Below are positions 25,486-36,859 of a DNA stretch of 64,000 nt, one piece after another. Within the stretch, counting starts at the first letter, position 1, and each line of letters starts with the position of its first letter. The stretch comes from Cryptomeria japonica (taxonomy: Eukaryota > Streptophyta > Pinopsida > Cupressales > Cupressaceae), in NCBI RefSeq assembly GCF_030272615.1, contig NC_081410.1, positions 258,091,533-258,155,532 on the forward strand. Direction: 5' to 3'. The translations under genes and the position numbers were made by a program. The notes below the pieces were generated by a model that was given only the letters and a program-made list of their open reading frames with translations, was not told the DNA's origin and did no database searches.

Positions 25486-25823
25486 TCACCTCCTCCTAGG
25501 GGTTGGTGTAAGCTTGATTTTGATGGAGCATGTAAAGTAACCTTGGCAACTTGAGTGTCAGCTACATCATAAGAAATCATGAGGTAATCCCAATTGGTTT
25601 GCATATAAGGATGTTGGACATGGAACAAATACCAAAGCCAAAGCCTTGGTTCTTTTTTTTGGTTCCGAAAATGTCTACCAAATTTTGCTTCAACAAGGTG
25701 CAAATTGAAGGTGATTCAATGGTTATAGTTATTGCTTTGAGGAGAAACGGTCCCAAAATTGGAAAATTATTAGCTTTTAAATCAAGCTTGGCCTTTGTTA
25801 GACAAGTTGGAAGACTATTATAG
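25486..25823 (+). pseudogene. RNase H (RVT_3-type) remnant
   Basis: The stretch starts WCKLDFDGAC at about 25502, the usual opening of plant LINE RNase H domains (W-x-K-L-x-x-D-G-A). It continues with VSYIIRNHEVIPIG, then a segment that reads NTKAKALVLFF in the neighbouring frame, and ends KVQIEGDSMVIVIALRRNGP with the I-E-G-D-S motif. Stops and a frameshift break it. No reverse transcriptase precedes it, so it is probably the 3' scrap of a 5'-truncated LINE. Confidence 0.6.
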
Positions 25824-26109
25824 TGTTTGTTAGGTATGTAGGGAGGCTAACCTCCACGTGGACTCCCTTGACAACTTCACACTTGATATTGACATAGGGT
25901 TGATATGTGTCAGGGATGTTAATTTATTGTTAAACTGAATGCCAACTTTTGCTATAATGAACCCATTACTTCATCACCTCAACTCGCATGCCATCTTGGT
26001 GATAATAGCTAGCAACATGGTTTGTCATGAAATAATCACTTCAGTGAGACGGTTCTAACAGGGCAAAATCATGGGAAGACATGGGGTTCATTGGTTTTAA
26101 GGTTCATGC

Positions 26110-26420
26110 TTGTTACCAATTTTGATGGCTATCTTGACGATTGTTCATGAGTCTTTTGTAAGGTTGTTGGTCAAGAAAAGAAAAATCAAGTCTTTTCTTA
26201 GGGATATTTTAGATCTACGGATGAAGAAACTGTTTAAAGTTAATGCAATTATCATGGTGTATGCTATCAGGATGGTGTTGGGTGATTTATTTCTCACCAT
26301 GATTCATAGATTTCATTTCAATGCTGATATCTCTTCTATGTTCATTGTTGTGTTGTTGGATTAAGATACCACCCCTGATTTGCTACACAAATTTTTTGCA
26401 CTTCGTTTTCAGGTTCAGAG
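26110..26420 (+). pseudogene. Fragment related to the LINE A third-ORF candidate
   Basis: An 84-codon frame with VLGDLFLT, about ten residues, then NADISSMFIVVLL, and past the stop DTTPDLLHKFFALRFQ. The spacing and motifs parallel ILGENFIT / NSDISSMFLAIVL in LINE A at 10843-11172. Like that one it lies downstream of an RNase H end (25823). Function unknown. Confidence 0.4.
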
Positions 26421-26456
26421 AATAGGAATTATATCAAACAGTTCACAAGTTGCTTG

Positions 26457-26881
26457 TGTTGAAATGTGGCGACTGATCAGCAAAGTACTGTACACTCAGC
26501 ACGTATTAGGTCCGGGGCCGAGCCGGGCCCTGGGCAGGGGTTCGGGGGCGGCAGCCCCCGAGAAATTTTTTTTTGCCATTTTTTTGTTGATGAAAACCGA
26601 CATTGTAATAAAACCCTAAAAAAGGCCGACTTTGTTTGTTGCCCTAAAAACGCATGTTATAAGTGGCTGGGATGCTTAAGGCATTGGAAGGTTGATGTAC
26701 TGTTTTTGCTGGATAATAAGAAAGATTGGACGGCTGTGTATGGTGGACGTAACCCATTCTGGGTGAACCACGTTAAATCTCTGTGTTATCTATGTCCTGT
26801 TTTATTTCTTTATCTTTTGTATTTAAATCTGCATATAATTGTTAGTTCATATTTGCTTCGGATCTACTTGAAACCCTAACA
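26457..26881 (+). mobile_element. 425-bp solo LTR with GCTTG target duplication
   Basis: The sequence runs from TGTTGAAATG to CCCTAACA and is flanked by GCTTG at 26452-26456 and 26882-26886. It contains a GC-rich block (GGGGGCGGCAGCCCCCGAG, about 26540) and, at about 26739-26790, a GGTGGACGTA / GGTGAACCACGTTAAATC segment that resembles a motif common in the R/U5 part of plant LTRs. No internal region remains, so it arose by LTR-LTR recombination. The two open frames across it are chance. Confidence 0.8.
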
Positions 26882-27009
26882 GCTTGTATGTTGAGTTTCA
26901 AAATGACAAACTGAAATAATGGTTTTCAATCAAATTTCTTCCCCATAATTTCCAGATCGGAATACGTTATTTTGACACAGATCATTCATGCTTAACCAAG
27001 TAACTATAG

Positions 27010-28020
27010 TGCCAGCCTGCTATGTGTGAACTCTCTTGTGTCCTAGATAATGAAAAGTTAGACCAGCTGCAAGATTAAATTGAAGATCAATTGCAATAGA
27101 AAAACTGTGAGTCAATGGATGATGGTATGGAGAAACAAGCTTTCTTATTTGGGATGAGGCCGATATAATTTTCCATTCTGGAGATAGTCACAACATTTAA
27201 ATGAAGAAGGCCATGCATACAATATGGAAGAACCAGTTAGATCAGACCATGGGGTTGACTGCTTAGAACATACACCATCTTGTGGTGAAGAAGAATTTTT
27301 TTTTCTTCTTTGATGTCTTGCCTTTTTTCACTCCTTTTTCAGAGGTTGATGCTGCAAATGATGTGGATACTGCTACACATGAGGAAGAAATAGAAAAAAG
27401 GTGTTTTGCTGCAGCAATACATGTGGAAGATGGTTTATGCCATGAGTCTGATGTTGTAGCTAGTCGCCAAGAAGAAGAAATTAAAACAAAGAGACATCCT
27501 GAAAAATACAGTTCTTCATTTGAAGTGTCTCATAAATCTGAGCTTTGTGCTGATTAGATATGCATCAACACATGTAACTATGATGTATGCTGGTTTTCCA
27601 CTATCCACGAGTGTGATGAGATTGAATATGAGGTCGTCATATAAGATGAAGACGTGACCTTTGCATTTGGGATAATGTGCCTGAGATTGAATGCTTCACT
27701 TAGGATTAGCATACCAGTTCTAATGATACTGAGCAGGAACACGTGTGCCAAGAAGATGGTTCTTTGTTGCTAAACTTGACCATGTGCTTGAGCTTCAAAA
27801 AAATTTGTTTGATGTGCATGAGGAAGAACTTCCTTGTGCACATCAATAGACAAGTATGGCATACTTTTCATCACCATGTGAGTTGGAAACATTCTCTTTT
27901 TGTTTCAGCTCATGCCATGAAGAGGTCAACTATTACAACAGCAATGTGCCTTTGTGTGAGGAAAATGTCTATTCTTCTACAAAGGGTGGTTCATTTGATG
28001 TTGACCTGGTTCAATTTTTT
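27010..28020 (+). pseudogene. Decayed plus-strand gene copy of unknown identity
   Basis: Protein-like frames follow each other with stops and shifts: CELSCVLDNEKLDQLQD (about 27025), NEEGHAYNMEEPVRSDHG (about 27200), then an acidic part in 27282-27557 (HEEEIEKRCFAAAIHVEDG), and LFDVHEEELPCAHQ, SCHEEVNYYNSNVPLCEEN and STKGGSFDVDL between about 27800 and 28010. The product would be acidic and rich in Glu, Asp, His and Cys. I cannot name the family. The lack of obvious introns would fit a processed copy or a piece captured by a transposon, but that is inference. Confidence 0.4.
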
Positions 28021-28039
28021 TTTACCTAAGTTGCTGGTT

Positions 28040-31015
28040 CCAATTCTGGCTTGAGCTCGGGTTTGTGTTCAAGGTTTGGGTTCGCAGGTTTGAAATATTT
28101 TTGGGGGGTTGGGTTCGTATTGGATTCATCTATACAAAAAACATACAAAGATAAAAAATATGTACATAAATGCATTGGTAGTTAAGTTCAAAATACACCA
28201 CATGCTAATAGTCAAATAGCATAGCAAAATACACCACCATATTATTGTTTTAGTTCAAAAATTATAATGTCAAGTGTCAAAAATCAGCCATCCCTGATCA
28301 AATATCATATGGCTCATCAAAAATATCATCATCATCCTCCATATGCTGGGGTATATTAGAATCACAAATAGTGCCACTGGCACTGGCACTAGCATTGGTA
28401 GTGGTACTAGCATTCTCGATCTCATGATCACTAGGTAGCTTATGGTCATCATCAACTCAAAGTGCAGTAAGGTGGAAAACTAAATCATCCAACTCGGCAT
28501 GCTCTAGATCAATATATGTGCTTCAATTCCTCTTAGATGAAAATGAACTAGCAACCTATCAAGATTTTGAAATTAGAGAGAAGAGTTATAAATAAAATTG
28601 GTAAATTTAAAAGCAAGATAGAAGATTTTTTTTATAATGAAGAACATACATGCGATAAAATTTGATGGTAAGAGGTTGTAGGTGCTGGTATGATTATCCA
28701 TGTAAGTACCACTGACTATGAGCATCAACCCTATGCTTGTCCCAAAAAGCTTCAAGACCACGATCATTTGTGCTTGCAAAAATGATGAATTCAACCCTCA
28801 CTACAACTTGTATGTCTTGGTGAAAGAGTCTACAATGGGTTGCCTTGTACCCTTGAGCAACTTTGGGATCTCTATATAGGGCAACTCTTGTGCCAACTCT
28901 TGTGCCAGTAAGGAGCTGTTGACTATAATACTTGGGACTCAATGCAAAGGCAAGGAGATGCAATGGAATGGTCAATTTGTTCAATCTCTCCACAATGATA
29001 ATCTGTAGTTCTCTAAAGAATGTTTCTTCGAGATCTTGTTTTTTTTCATTTATGATGAGTTTCACTTCTCAATCATTGATTCGATGCCATCATATACCTC
29101 ACCCAAATAAGGCCTATCCATGCTAGTATAATGGATCATGCTCAATATAGGCTCGGTGAATCTTAGGAGATACTCAGCATGATCCTGCCAAGTGTCTTCT
29201 ATTATCATTCTCTTAATATTTGCTGCCTTTGAATTGCTAGATTGCCTCCATATGCTCCAATTAGGGCTGATTACCATGCTAGATAGTGCCTCACGAACCT
29301 TCACAAGTCATCTCAACATAAGTGTGTTGGAGGCAAAACAAGTCCCAACAACCTATTTAAAAATCAAAATAAGAAAAAAATAAAATTAAAATTAAATTAA
29401 AAATTTTACTAAATATATTTGTTATTTAACTAAATTTAAAATTAACTTACCTTCAATAGCTTTGATCTCGAGAATTGTCTAAATATACCTTGTGACATAT
29501 GGTGGTTGGTGATGAACATTTGGATCTCCTCCACATCAACATACACTTGTTTGATCCATTCAACTTTGTTGGAAAATTTTTGCGACATTAGGTTGAGTGG
29601 ATAACACAAGGTGTGCACTCCTCAACCAATAACCTAGAAGCCCTACAATTTTTGGCATTGTTTGTTACCACTTGAACAACATTTCGAGGGCCAACTTCCT
29701 CAAAAACATTGCCCCTTTAGGGGACACAACAATAACATTGATCAATGGTCAATTTCTCGCATCTTTCCATCCATTAGATACGATGGACACCCCTATTTCG
29801 ACCCATGGATCCTTGATGGGCTCCAACTAGTACTCTACATGTTTCATCTCTTTGTCCAGTAAGGATGTATGCACCTTCTCATAACCTGAGCCCTTGAACC
29901 CCTTTGGAGCCTCATTAATTGATCTCACCATTTTTTGCCAATAAGGTGAAAAAACAAAATTAAATTCCAATGCATTAGCATAGATAAATCTAGCTATGTC
30001 TTGCTCAACAATCTGTCTACCCTCATTGTGAAATGATGTTTCCAATGGTCCCTTTGCTCTTTTATGTGTCACAGGTTGTTCTTGAGGTACAAACAAGAAT
30101 GGATGGCTCTCTATAGGTTCAAGATTGGATAGTGATGGAAAGGCGCTTGATCCTTTCTTAGTCTTTACTAAAGGATGAGCAACTGTAGGTTGTTTCCTTG
30201 TTGCTTCATCTGCTTTTTCTTGCTCTTCAATATATTTCAATACTTGTGCCTTTGCAAGAAAGCCTTTACCTTTGGGTATCCCTGGACAAAATTTGATGCC
30301 TTGATGAGGTATAAAGCACAAATAACGAGCTGTTATATCGTGCTTTGCAATGTGAACAAATCCAAGTGAAACCTCCTCCACCTAGAAGTTGTACCATTTC
30401 CATATTTCCAAAGGGGAGAGTGTGGGTCTGTTTTAAAGCGGGGTTAGCTCCCAACACTAGGAGCACTTGACATTCTATAAACAACATGGATAGGCAAAAA
30501 GCCACAAACCAAAATAAAAAAATAAAACAAAACTAGAGAGTTCATTTGAAATTGTAAAAAAAATGCAAGAAAAATAACGAAAGACAACAAAAACCTACCT
30601 CTTTTGTTGAAATCTTCCTCTTTAATATCTTTAAGAACAAATCAACATTTGCAACCTTGTAGGAATAGCACAAGAACTGGCTTTGAGAATTCAACAATCA
30701 ATCTTCAACTCTTTTTGAGCAATGGGAAGCAAAAAAGAAAGTTCAGCAATGGAGTAGGTTTTGTTTTTCATTCTATTGTGCATAAATGAAATGGGTTTTA
30801 CCTCTTTGATGTTTTTAGCGGTCAAATTAGGGTTGGGGGTCAAAATTGCCTTTTTGGCAAAAAAGAACTTTAAAAAGTCAAAGAAAAAAACTTGTCAAAT
30901 TCTATTCAGATTCCACAAGACCAAACCCACAGGCTGTGGGCTGGACCTTGTTTGGACCTGTAGCGAACCTAGCTTGGACCTAGACCTAGACCTAGTTCAA
31001 ACTGGACCAAGACTT
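28040..31015 (-). mobile_element. hAT-type DNA transposon, approximate span
   Basis: The span surrounds the hAT transposase pseudogene. Imperfect inverted repeats of about 50 bp may mark the ends: TTGAGCTCGGG with GGTTCGCAGG near 28052-28100, and on the other strand TTGAACTAGG with GGTTCGCTACAGG near 30955-31003. I could not find a clean 8-bp target duplication, so the boundaries are tentative. Confidence 0.45.
28300..30505 (-). pseudogene. hAT superfamily transposase (BED finger, DUF659, C-terminal dimerisation part), broken
   Basis: Reading the minus strand, a BED-type zinc finger begins WICSHCKARYNSS (about 30390) and, after a frameshift near 30300, continues HQGIKFCPGIPKG. DUF659-type sequence follows in 30290-29827 (ARFIYANALEFNFVFSPYW, NEAPKGFKGSGYEK). 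Then come broken frames with SWVEMG-like and PLINV-like parts, and VREALSSMVISPNWSIWRQ in 29304-29062. The later part in 29065-28694 includes PLHLLAFALSPKYYS and GYKATHCRLF. The C-terminal signature R-N-W-S-T is now RN*ST near 28545, through TGG to TGA, followed by an acidic tail ending near 28300. Introns are still visible, for example 29451-29354 (GTAAGTT...TAAATAG). The enzyme would have moved its element by cut and paste. It is inactive here. Confidence 0.8.
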
Positions 31016-33485
31016 GAGGGTCTATAGAGGAAGATCCAATAACGTAGAATTTTACCTTTATTGCTATATATATACTTGATGCATCATTGGATGAGCCTAG
31101 TACTCATGTTTTGTGGCTTCCCCATAATGACAAAGTTTACAATCAGGTAATTCTTAACTACATAGGTTCTATGTGTGACTTGATGCATGCAAGCATAAAG
31201 CTTCCATGGCTACAATTGAGTGATGAATGCAACTATGGTATGAGGGTGATCAACTCCTTCAAAATGTTTGTCTTTCACAGAGGAAAATTTAGCAGCTAGC
31301 ATATTCTATTTGTAAATTCATGTACATATTAGTGTAGTTGTTTTTCAAAAAGTGCTACTACACACTCTAAATTCTCAGCACGGTAATGTATGATCTAGGT
31401 TCTCGGTTGTTTTCATCCAAGTGCTTCTGAACATGTTTTCCCTTGTTTTGTGGTGTTTTGAGGCAAGCCTGTTTGAATTGTTGTTAGCCCTTTGCATCCA
31501 TTCCCAATGGATTGTTGAGGCTTCTAGGTTCCCATGATTAGCAAACAATCATCTTGCAGAGGTTGCTAAAATGTTGACATTTCATTCCCCCCTTATAGCA
31601 CATTACTAATAACTGATCTAAGAAATCCTAAATGGGCCATCTTGCATTAATTGTGCCTTTGTTCCTTGCACTTTCCCCTTTTGTTCCACCTTAGCCAAAA
31701 ATCCTAGTCAAAAAACTAAAAAAATTGGTTTACCTTTGTATTTGCATACCATCACTATCGGCCCCATGGCCTACCTCATTCCCTTTGAGAAAATCAACTA
31801 AGTCCCCCTATCGGTCTTTAGGCCATCGACATCTGCCTTTCCTCACTACTTTTGGTATCCTTCACTAAATCATTATGCTCCCTAATGTTTGACCCCCAAC
31901 AACGCCTAAGTGTTGATCTTATCGAACTTTGGGCTATTGGTCTTCTCCTTATTCCTTTACCACTTTCAGACACTTTCCTTTCACATCTTTAATCCCCAAA
32001 GTCAACTTTGTAAAACATCCCAAGTGTTGACCTTATCAAGCTTTAGGTTGTTGGCATCTTCCATACCCTTAATTCCTTTCTAGCATGCTTCCCTTTGTGT
32101 TCTTGACCTCTAGTGTCCAAAGCATTTTCCTTGCTAAGTGTTGATCTTACCAGGGTTCAAGCCATCGGTCTTCTCCTTTCATTTCTTTTTGTATGAGTTA
32201 AGGACTCTTCCCGATCCCTCACTCTCAATTCATTCCTCTTCGAAATCAATTGTCTTATCATTAGATTTCAGGATTTTGGTCTTCTCCTTCATTCCCTTTT
32301 AGGTATGAGTTAAGAGTTCTTCCCAATCCCCAATCCCTGATTGATGCCCCTTGCTGAGGTCATGCTGACATCATCTATCTTTTGTTGATATGACCCCACA
32401 TTTTCTTCTTAATGATGCCATGCTGACATCAACTTTAGAGGTTGGACTTTTGACATCCCTCATCCTCCCCCTCTTCATTAGCAAACATCACATTGGATGC
32501 CTGATGCTCAATGCTCGACAAAGATTTGTCTCTATTTGTTTAGTGCTTCTGGATTTGATTGTGTAAATATTTGTCTCATTGGGGCATTTCAGATGGATAT
32601 GTTCTTCTTCGAGGCTTGACAACCAGCAGTACATGATGAGCCCAAGGCCTAATCTTCATTGGTGATATTTTCAGGGGTGCGAAGGATTTCATGTTTTCTT
32701 TTGGAATACATTTTGTTTTACTTCATTTTAGGAGTTATTTTTGTTTTCTTCATGAGAGATTTGTATCTTTGCAACTCTACTTTGTAAAACAGGCTCCATG
32801 CCTTTGATTCTAATAAAATCACTATTTTACCTTTCTTCACTCTCTTCACTCTATATAAACTATTTAACTCCATGAGTGGATGAATGTTTGTTATTCTTTT
32901 GCTAGATATATGCTATGTTAATCTATTTATAGGTTCTTGTTGTGGATCTTATTGTTCCCTTTGAGTGTCTATTAAACCCTAACCCGCATACAACTCCTAA
33001 GTACAATCATAATAGAAGACTATGTAAGTTCTTTTGGTATTTATTCATTTTTTTGTACTGTAGTGGGAAAGAAGAAACAATTTCAATTTAGATGCATCAT
33101 CACACTTTCCTTTCATGCAATCCTTCTTACCCTTTCCCTAGCAATTGGTAGAATACTAGTAGTTGTAGGTTTGTTCAGTGTTGGGTTGGACCAACGTTGC
33201 TGCATCTAGGTGAGAGAGGAAGTTGGCCTTCTCTAGAGATCTGACCTCATTTGCAAGGTCCCACACCTTGAGGTCAGTTCCATTGTGTCACTAGAATGTT
33301 GGACTGGCTCTACTAGGGTGCAATTTCATGTGAAAACAAGAACTAATAATCTACTTGAATTGGACATGAACAACCCTTATGATTTCAACTACAAATATTG
33401 TTAGTTTCATTACCAATTATACTGCCTTGTGAAGTTTTATTCCTTCTAGAACAAGATGTTCATAGATGTATACGTTTGATTCTAA
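31016..33485. other. No gene seen; degenerate repeat at about 31900-32340
   Basis: A loose repeat recurs with AAGTGTTGATCTTA(T/C)C starts near 31909, 32019 and 32139, and GGTCTTCTCC ends near 31942, 32170 and 32278, about 110-130 bp apart. The frame at 31087-31299 has no domain. The stretch may be LTR-derived, but no boundary is clear. Confidence 0.35.
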
Positions 33486-33490
33486 TATTA
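33486..33490. repeat. Target-site duplication TATTA, left copy
   Basis: TATTA directly before the left LTR; the partner is at 39014-39018. Confidence 0.85.
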
Positions 33491-34346
33491 TGTTGGAATC
33501 CAAGAACACTGAGAGGGGGGGGGGGGAATCAATGTTCTTCCGGTTAGAGTAATTTTAACCTTATTAACAAATCCACTTATTAACCAGTATGCATAAAAGA
33601 AAGTAACAACAAATAATATCAATGCAACCACATGAATCAACACCATAACACATATTTATACCTGGAAAGGCTCAAAGAGGAAAAACCACGGTGGGATTGG
33701 TGACCCACAATATCTATCCACTGGCCAAATGAATAAATATTACAAGAGGGGCCTGCACATGCACATGCAGGAAGGCACACTTCCTAGAGCACACTGCTCA
33801 TCACAAAAGGAGCCTCACTGACTACAGATCCAAATATTGGATTACAAACAAAAACTAAACTCAGAATGCGCATTAGCTATGCTAGATGAGTTCCGGTTAA
33901 ATTGCAACCTCCCTTATCGGTATCTTATATCGCTCCCCAATTCTCTAGACCAATAATCAAGATTGATTGCAGATCTTTACATTCGCATTCTATCGATCAA
34001 GATAACATCACAAAACCTTTCGCATCACTTATCTCCCATATATCCACATCATTATTTAATGAACTAACCCGGATTGACTTATATACACATTTACATGAAT
34101 AAACACAAATGCCTTATGTTGGCTTGCAAACATATCACAAAAGAAAAGACACACGTCGGCCCAGATAAAATATAAACATAAAACAATATGACTGTTGCCA
34201 CTTCCATGCTTGCCGGATCAATCTCTTGTGTCGGCCTTAGAATACCGGTTCCAAGTTTGCCGGTTACCTTGAATGCCAGATCTCCCATGATGTGTGTTGC
34301 CAACAATGACAACACTTATAACCCGGATGAGTGTCAATTGCCAACA
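33491..34346 (-). repeat. 3' LTR (856 bp)
   Basis: Closely similar to 38049-39013 apart from the extra tandem copy there. On the element strand it begins TGTTGGCAATTG and ends GGATTCCAACA. Confidence 0.9.
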
Positions 34347-34361
34347 ATCTCCCCCTTTGGC
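34347..34361 (-). other. Polypurine tract
   Basis: On the minus strand TGCCAAAGGGGGAGA lies directly before the 3' LTR, the usual primer site for plus-strand DNA synthesis. Confidence 0.85.
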
Positions 34362-34583
34362 ATTGATGACAACACTCATGTGAAATATGAATCGCCGAAG
34401 TGCTGTACTGGTTCCCATCCAAAAATTGATCTCAGAAGACTACTCCCACTGAGCTATACATTACTTCTTATGTCCCTAGACATTTTTCACATCCATCTCT
34501 CCTCCTTTGACAACAATGCCAAAGATTGGGGCAAAAGGAATAAGAAATGAAATTCTGTACAAACCAAAATGTGATTACCAGAT

Positions 34584-36479
34584 CTAGATATACTTGAAAA
34601 TATCCGGATAAGCACCCTTCAAAAATGCCAAATAAGTATTCCAGCCGGATTTCAAAGTTCCCAAAATAGATACAAACCAATTCAGAATATAAGCGTGCAG
34701 TTCTTCCTCTGTTAGGGTTGCCGGTGTGGGCAGACTCATCTGTTCCATACATTCCCGCTTATGAAGTAACAAAGTATTTAGCCGGGGACTTACCAAACCT
34801 CTCAACTCTCTGGCCCGCTAGATTAACTTGTCTTTTTCCTTCTCCAGAGCTGAAATTTCAGACTTCGAAAGCAAAATCTGACCATCAACCGTGCTGGTCA
34901 AAGATTCAGTACCATCAAAACTTACCACAAGTTGTTCCAACTTGTCCTTATGCTCCTTAACCTTTTTATCCAAGTCTGCTGTTAATTTTGTTGTGTTAGT
35001 GCAAGACCGATATATTCGACTGCATTGATGAAGAGCCTCATCAATCCTTGTCATCTCATTTGTCAGCTTAGCCTTGTCGGATGTGATCATGTTATCACAG
35101 GTGACCTTCCTAGCTGCATTATACCTTTCCACCAATTGCCGGTTTGACACTTGTTGAAGAGTTTTATACTCTTTGGCAATGTGCTTAGTCAAACCTTTCA
35201 ACTTACCGGATGGACTAGCTACCTGATCAATCTTGCATTCCAGTGCAAGCTGTTGCAAAATAGGAATAGCTTGCTCAATAACCTGCTTATCTTCTGACCC
35301 TTCCTTAATTTCTGAGCTGCAACAAACATCAATTCAAAACTGCTCAGCTGCTCAATGTACTTATTTCCAAGACGACCACCTCATTGTTGTCAACAAAGCG
35401 CCTTAGGTCTAACGCCGATGGGATGCCCATGTAAGGGATTGATTGGATGAGTCAAGTGCCAACAATGAGGGACCAACAGCCGGTGAAGGTGCCGGTACCC
35501 TGACCTCAGTCTGATCAACTTGACCTTCAACATTCTGATCTACTTTATCCTTTACCTCCTCAACACCGGTGGCTTCGCCACTTGGTGTAGTTATTTCCAC
35601 TACCTCAACCTCATGAACTTCAACTGTATCAACATCAATTACCGTAGGATTATCTACCGGTATATCAAAGGCCCATTGCCTCTTACCGGATCCCGGTATC
35701 TCATTCAAAAAGAAAAGCATCAAATAGACAATGAGATTTCCATACCAGAATGTACCTTTCTTATCTCCCTTAATCTTTCCCAAATTAGAAATCAATTCAT
35801 CACACATCCACTGACAAAGATCATATTTCTCATTTTCTTTCATCATCTTGTGTGCACAAAAAATACAAGAACTGGAAACAGAGTTCAATCAGTTTGATTG
35901 AGTTACCTTGTATCCAATTACCATGCTTGCAAATTGAACAACTTTATCTTTGATAGTGCTAGTCCGCATCGACCGGTTGTCAGAGCTGGCATCGGTTAGC
36001 TTGTTCACCTCATTGTTCGAAATCTTCCTCCTACTCGGTGTTTGTCCGACCTGGGGTAAGTCGGTGATAGCACAAATCGCCTCCTTGGTGATTTATAGGG
36101 CCGGTCAAGCCACATGAACTCGACTCAGCACATACTGAATCATCTCATCCTCGAACTCAGGCATCTCCAGAATGTTGGTGAAACCCTGATCCTTTAGAAT
36201 TTGAAATCCCGGTTTAAGCAATCCATCCTTGTTCAACAAAGTAGACAGATGCATTGATTTAATCTCTGATGAACCCAAATCCTCCAGAGTGCAATGAATA
36301 TATGCTCTCACATCTTCAACATAAAGAACTCCGTCGGGAACCCTAGAAAATGCGCCGATAGAGTCATTGACCTTTGCAATTTGAGGGCATTGTTTGAATT
36401 CCGGGTGTGGACGATCCTGAATATCTATCACAACAGGGACAACCACATCTGTCGGAGCGGAAGCAGATCCAGAAGCCAT
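34584..36479 (-). pseudogene. Accessory ORF of the pol-less LTR element, unknown function
   Basis: The ATG at 36479 (MASGSASAPTDVV) opens a protein of about 630 codons, now cut by several stops: two close together near 36100, a TGA near 35900, and others around 35300-35400. The first third (36479-36105) includes QCPQIAKVNDSIGAFSR. The middle has AICAITDLPQVG (about 36070), KDKVVQFASMVIGYK (about 35935) and GTFWYGNLIVYLMLFFLN (about 35720), a hydrophobic segment. An acidic, proline-containing linker follows (35650-35410), then a coiled coil (35258-34818), then a C-terminus with TEEELHAYILNWF before the stop at 34584. From memory, related proteins accompany plant retroelements, but I cannot assign a function. 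It occupies the place where pol is expected. Confidence 0.6.
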
Positions 36480-36859
36480 TCTGAATTTAGAAAAATAGCG
36501 TAAAAACAGGGAAAATACCTCACAACCAAGCCGGTGAAAACCTTTGATAAATCCGCACAGAGAATACTGGAAATCGCTGAAGATGCTCTTAATCGCCTTG
36601 ATCGCCTTAAATTCGCTTTGCTTTGCTCTGAGTGTAGTGTGATCAGAAATGAAGCAACTTATCCCTTTTAATCTGCGAAACCCTAAATTTCCCATTGACA
36701 TTATTGCATGCCGACATATGATACTGAATACAAAATCCATTATCTCAGCGCTGGTGAATCTCCAAATTGTCTTCACCAAGATCTGAAACAAGCTTTCAGA
36801 TCACTACCGGGGGCAATGCAGGATTTGACATTAATTTGCCTCCCCCTAAGGCTAAGGCC

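Noticed and set aside
26466-26879. 137-codon frame across the GC-rich block
   Set aside because: It lies entirely in a solo LTR with target duplication, and its reading is not protein-like.
35870-36080. Possible intron in the accessory ORF (AAG|GTAACT to CACACAAG)
   Set aside because: The frame reads through the supposed intron with a single TGA, so a nonsense mutation is simpler than splicing.
36480-36791. N-terminal extension of the accessory ORF upstream of MASGSAS
   Set aside because: Composition changes at the ATG at 36479; the upstream part looks like an untranslated leader that happens to be open.
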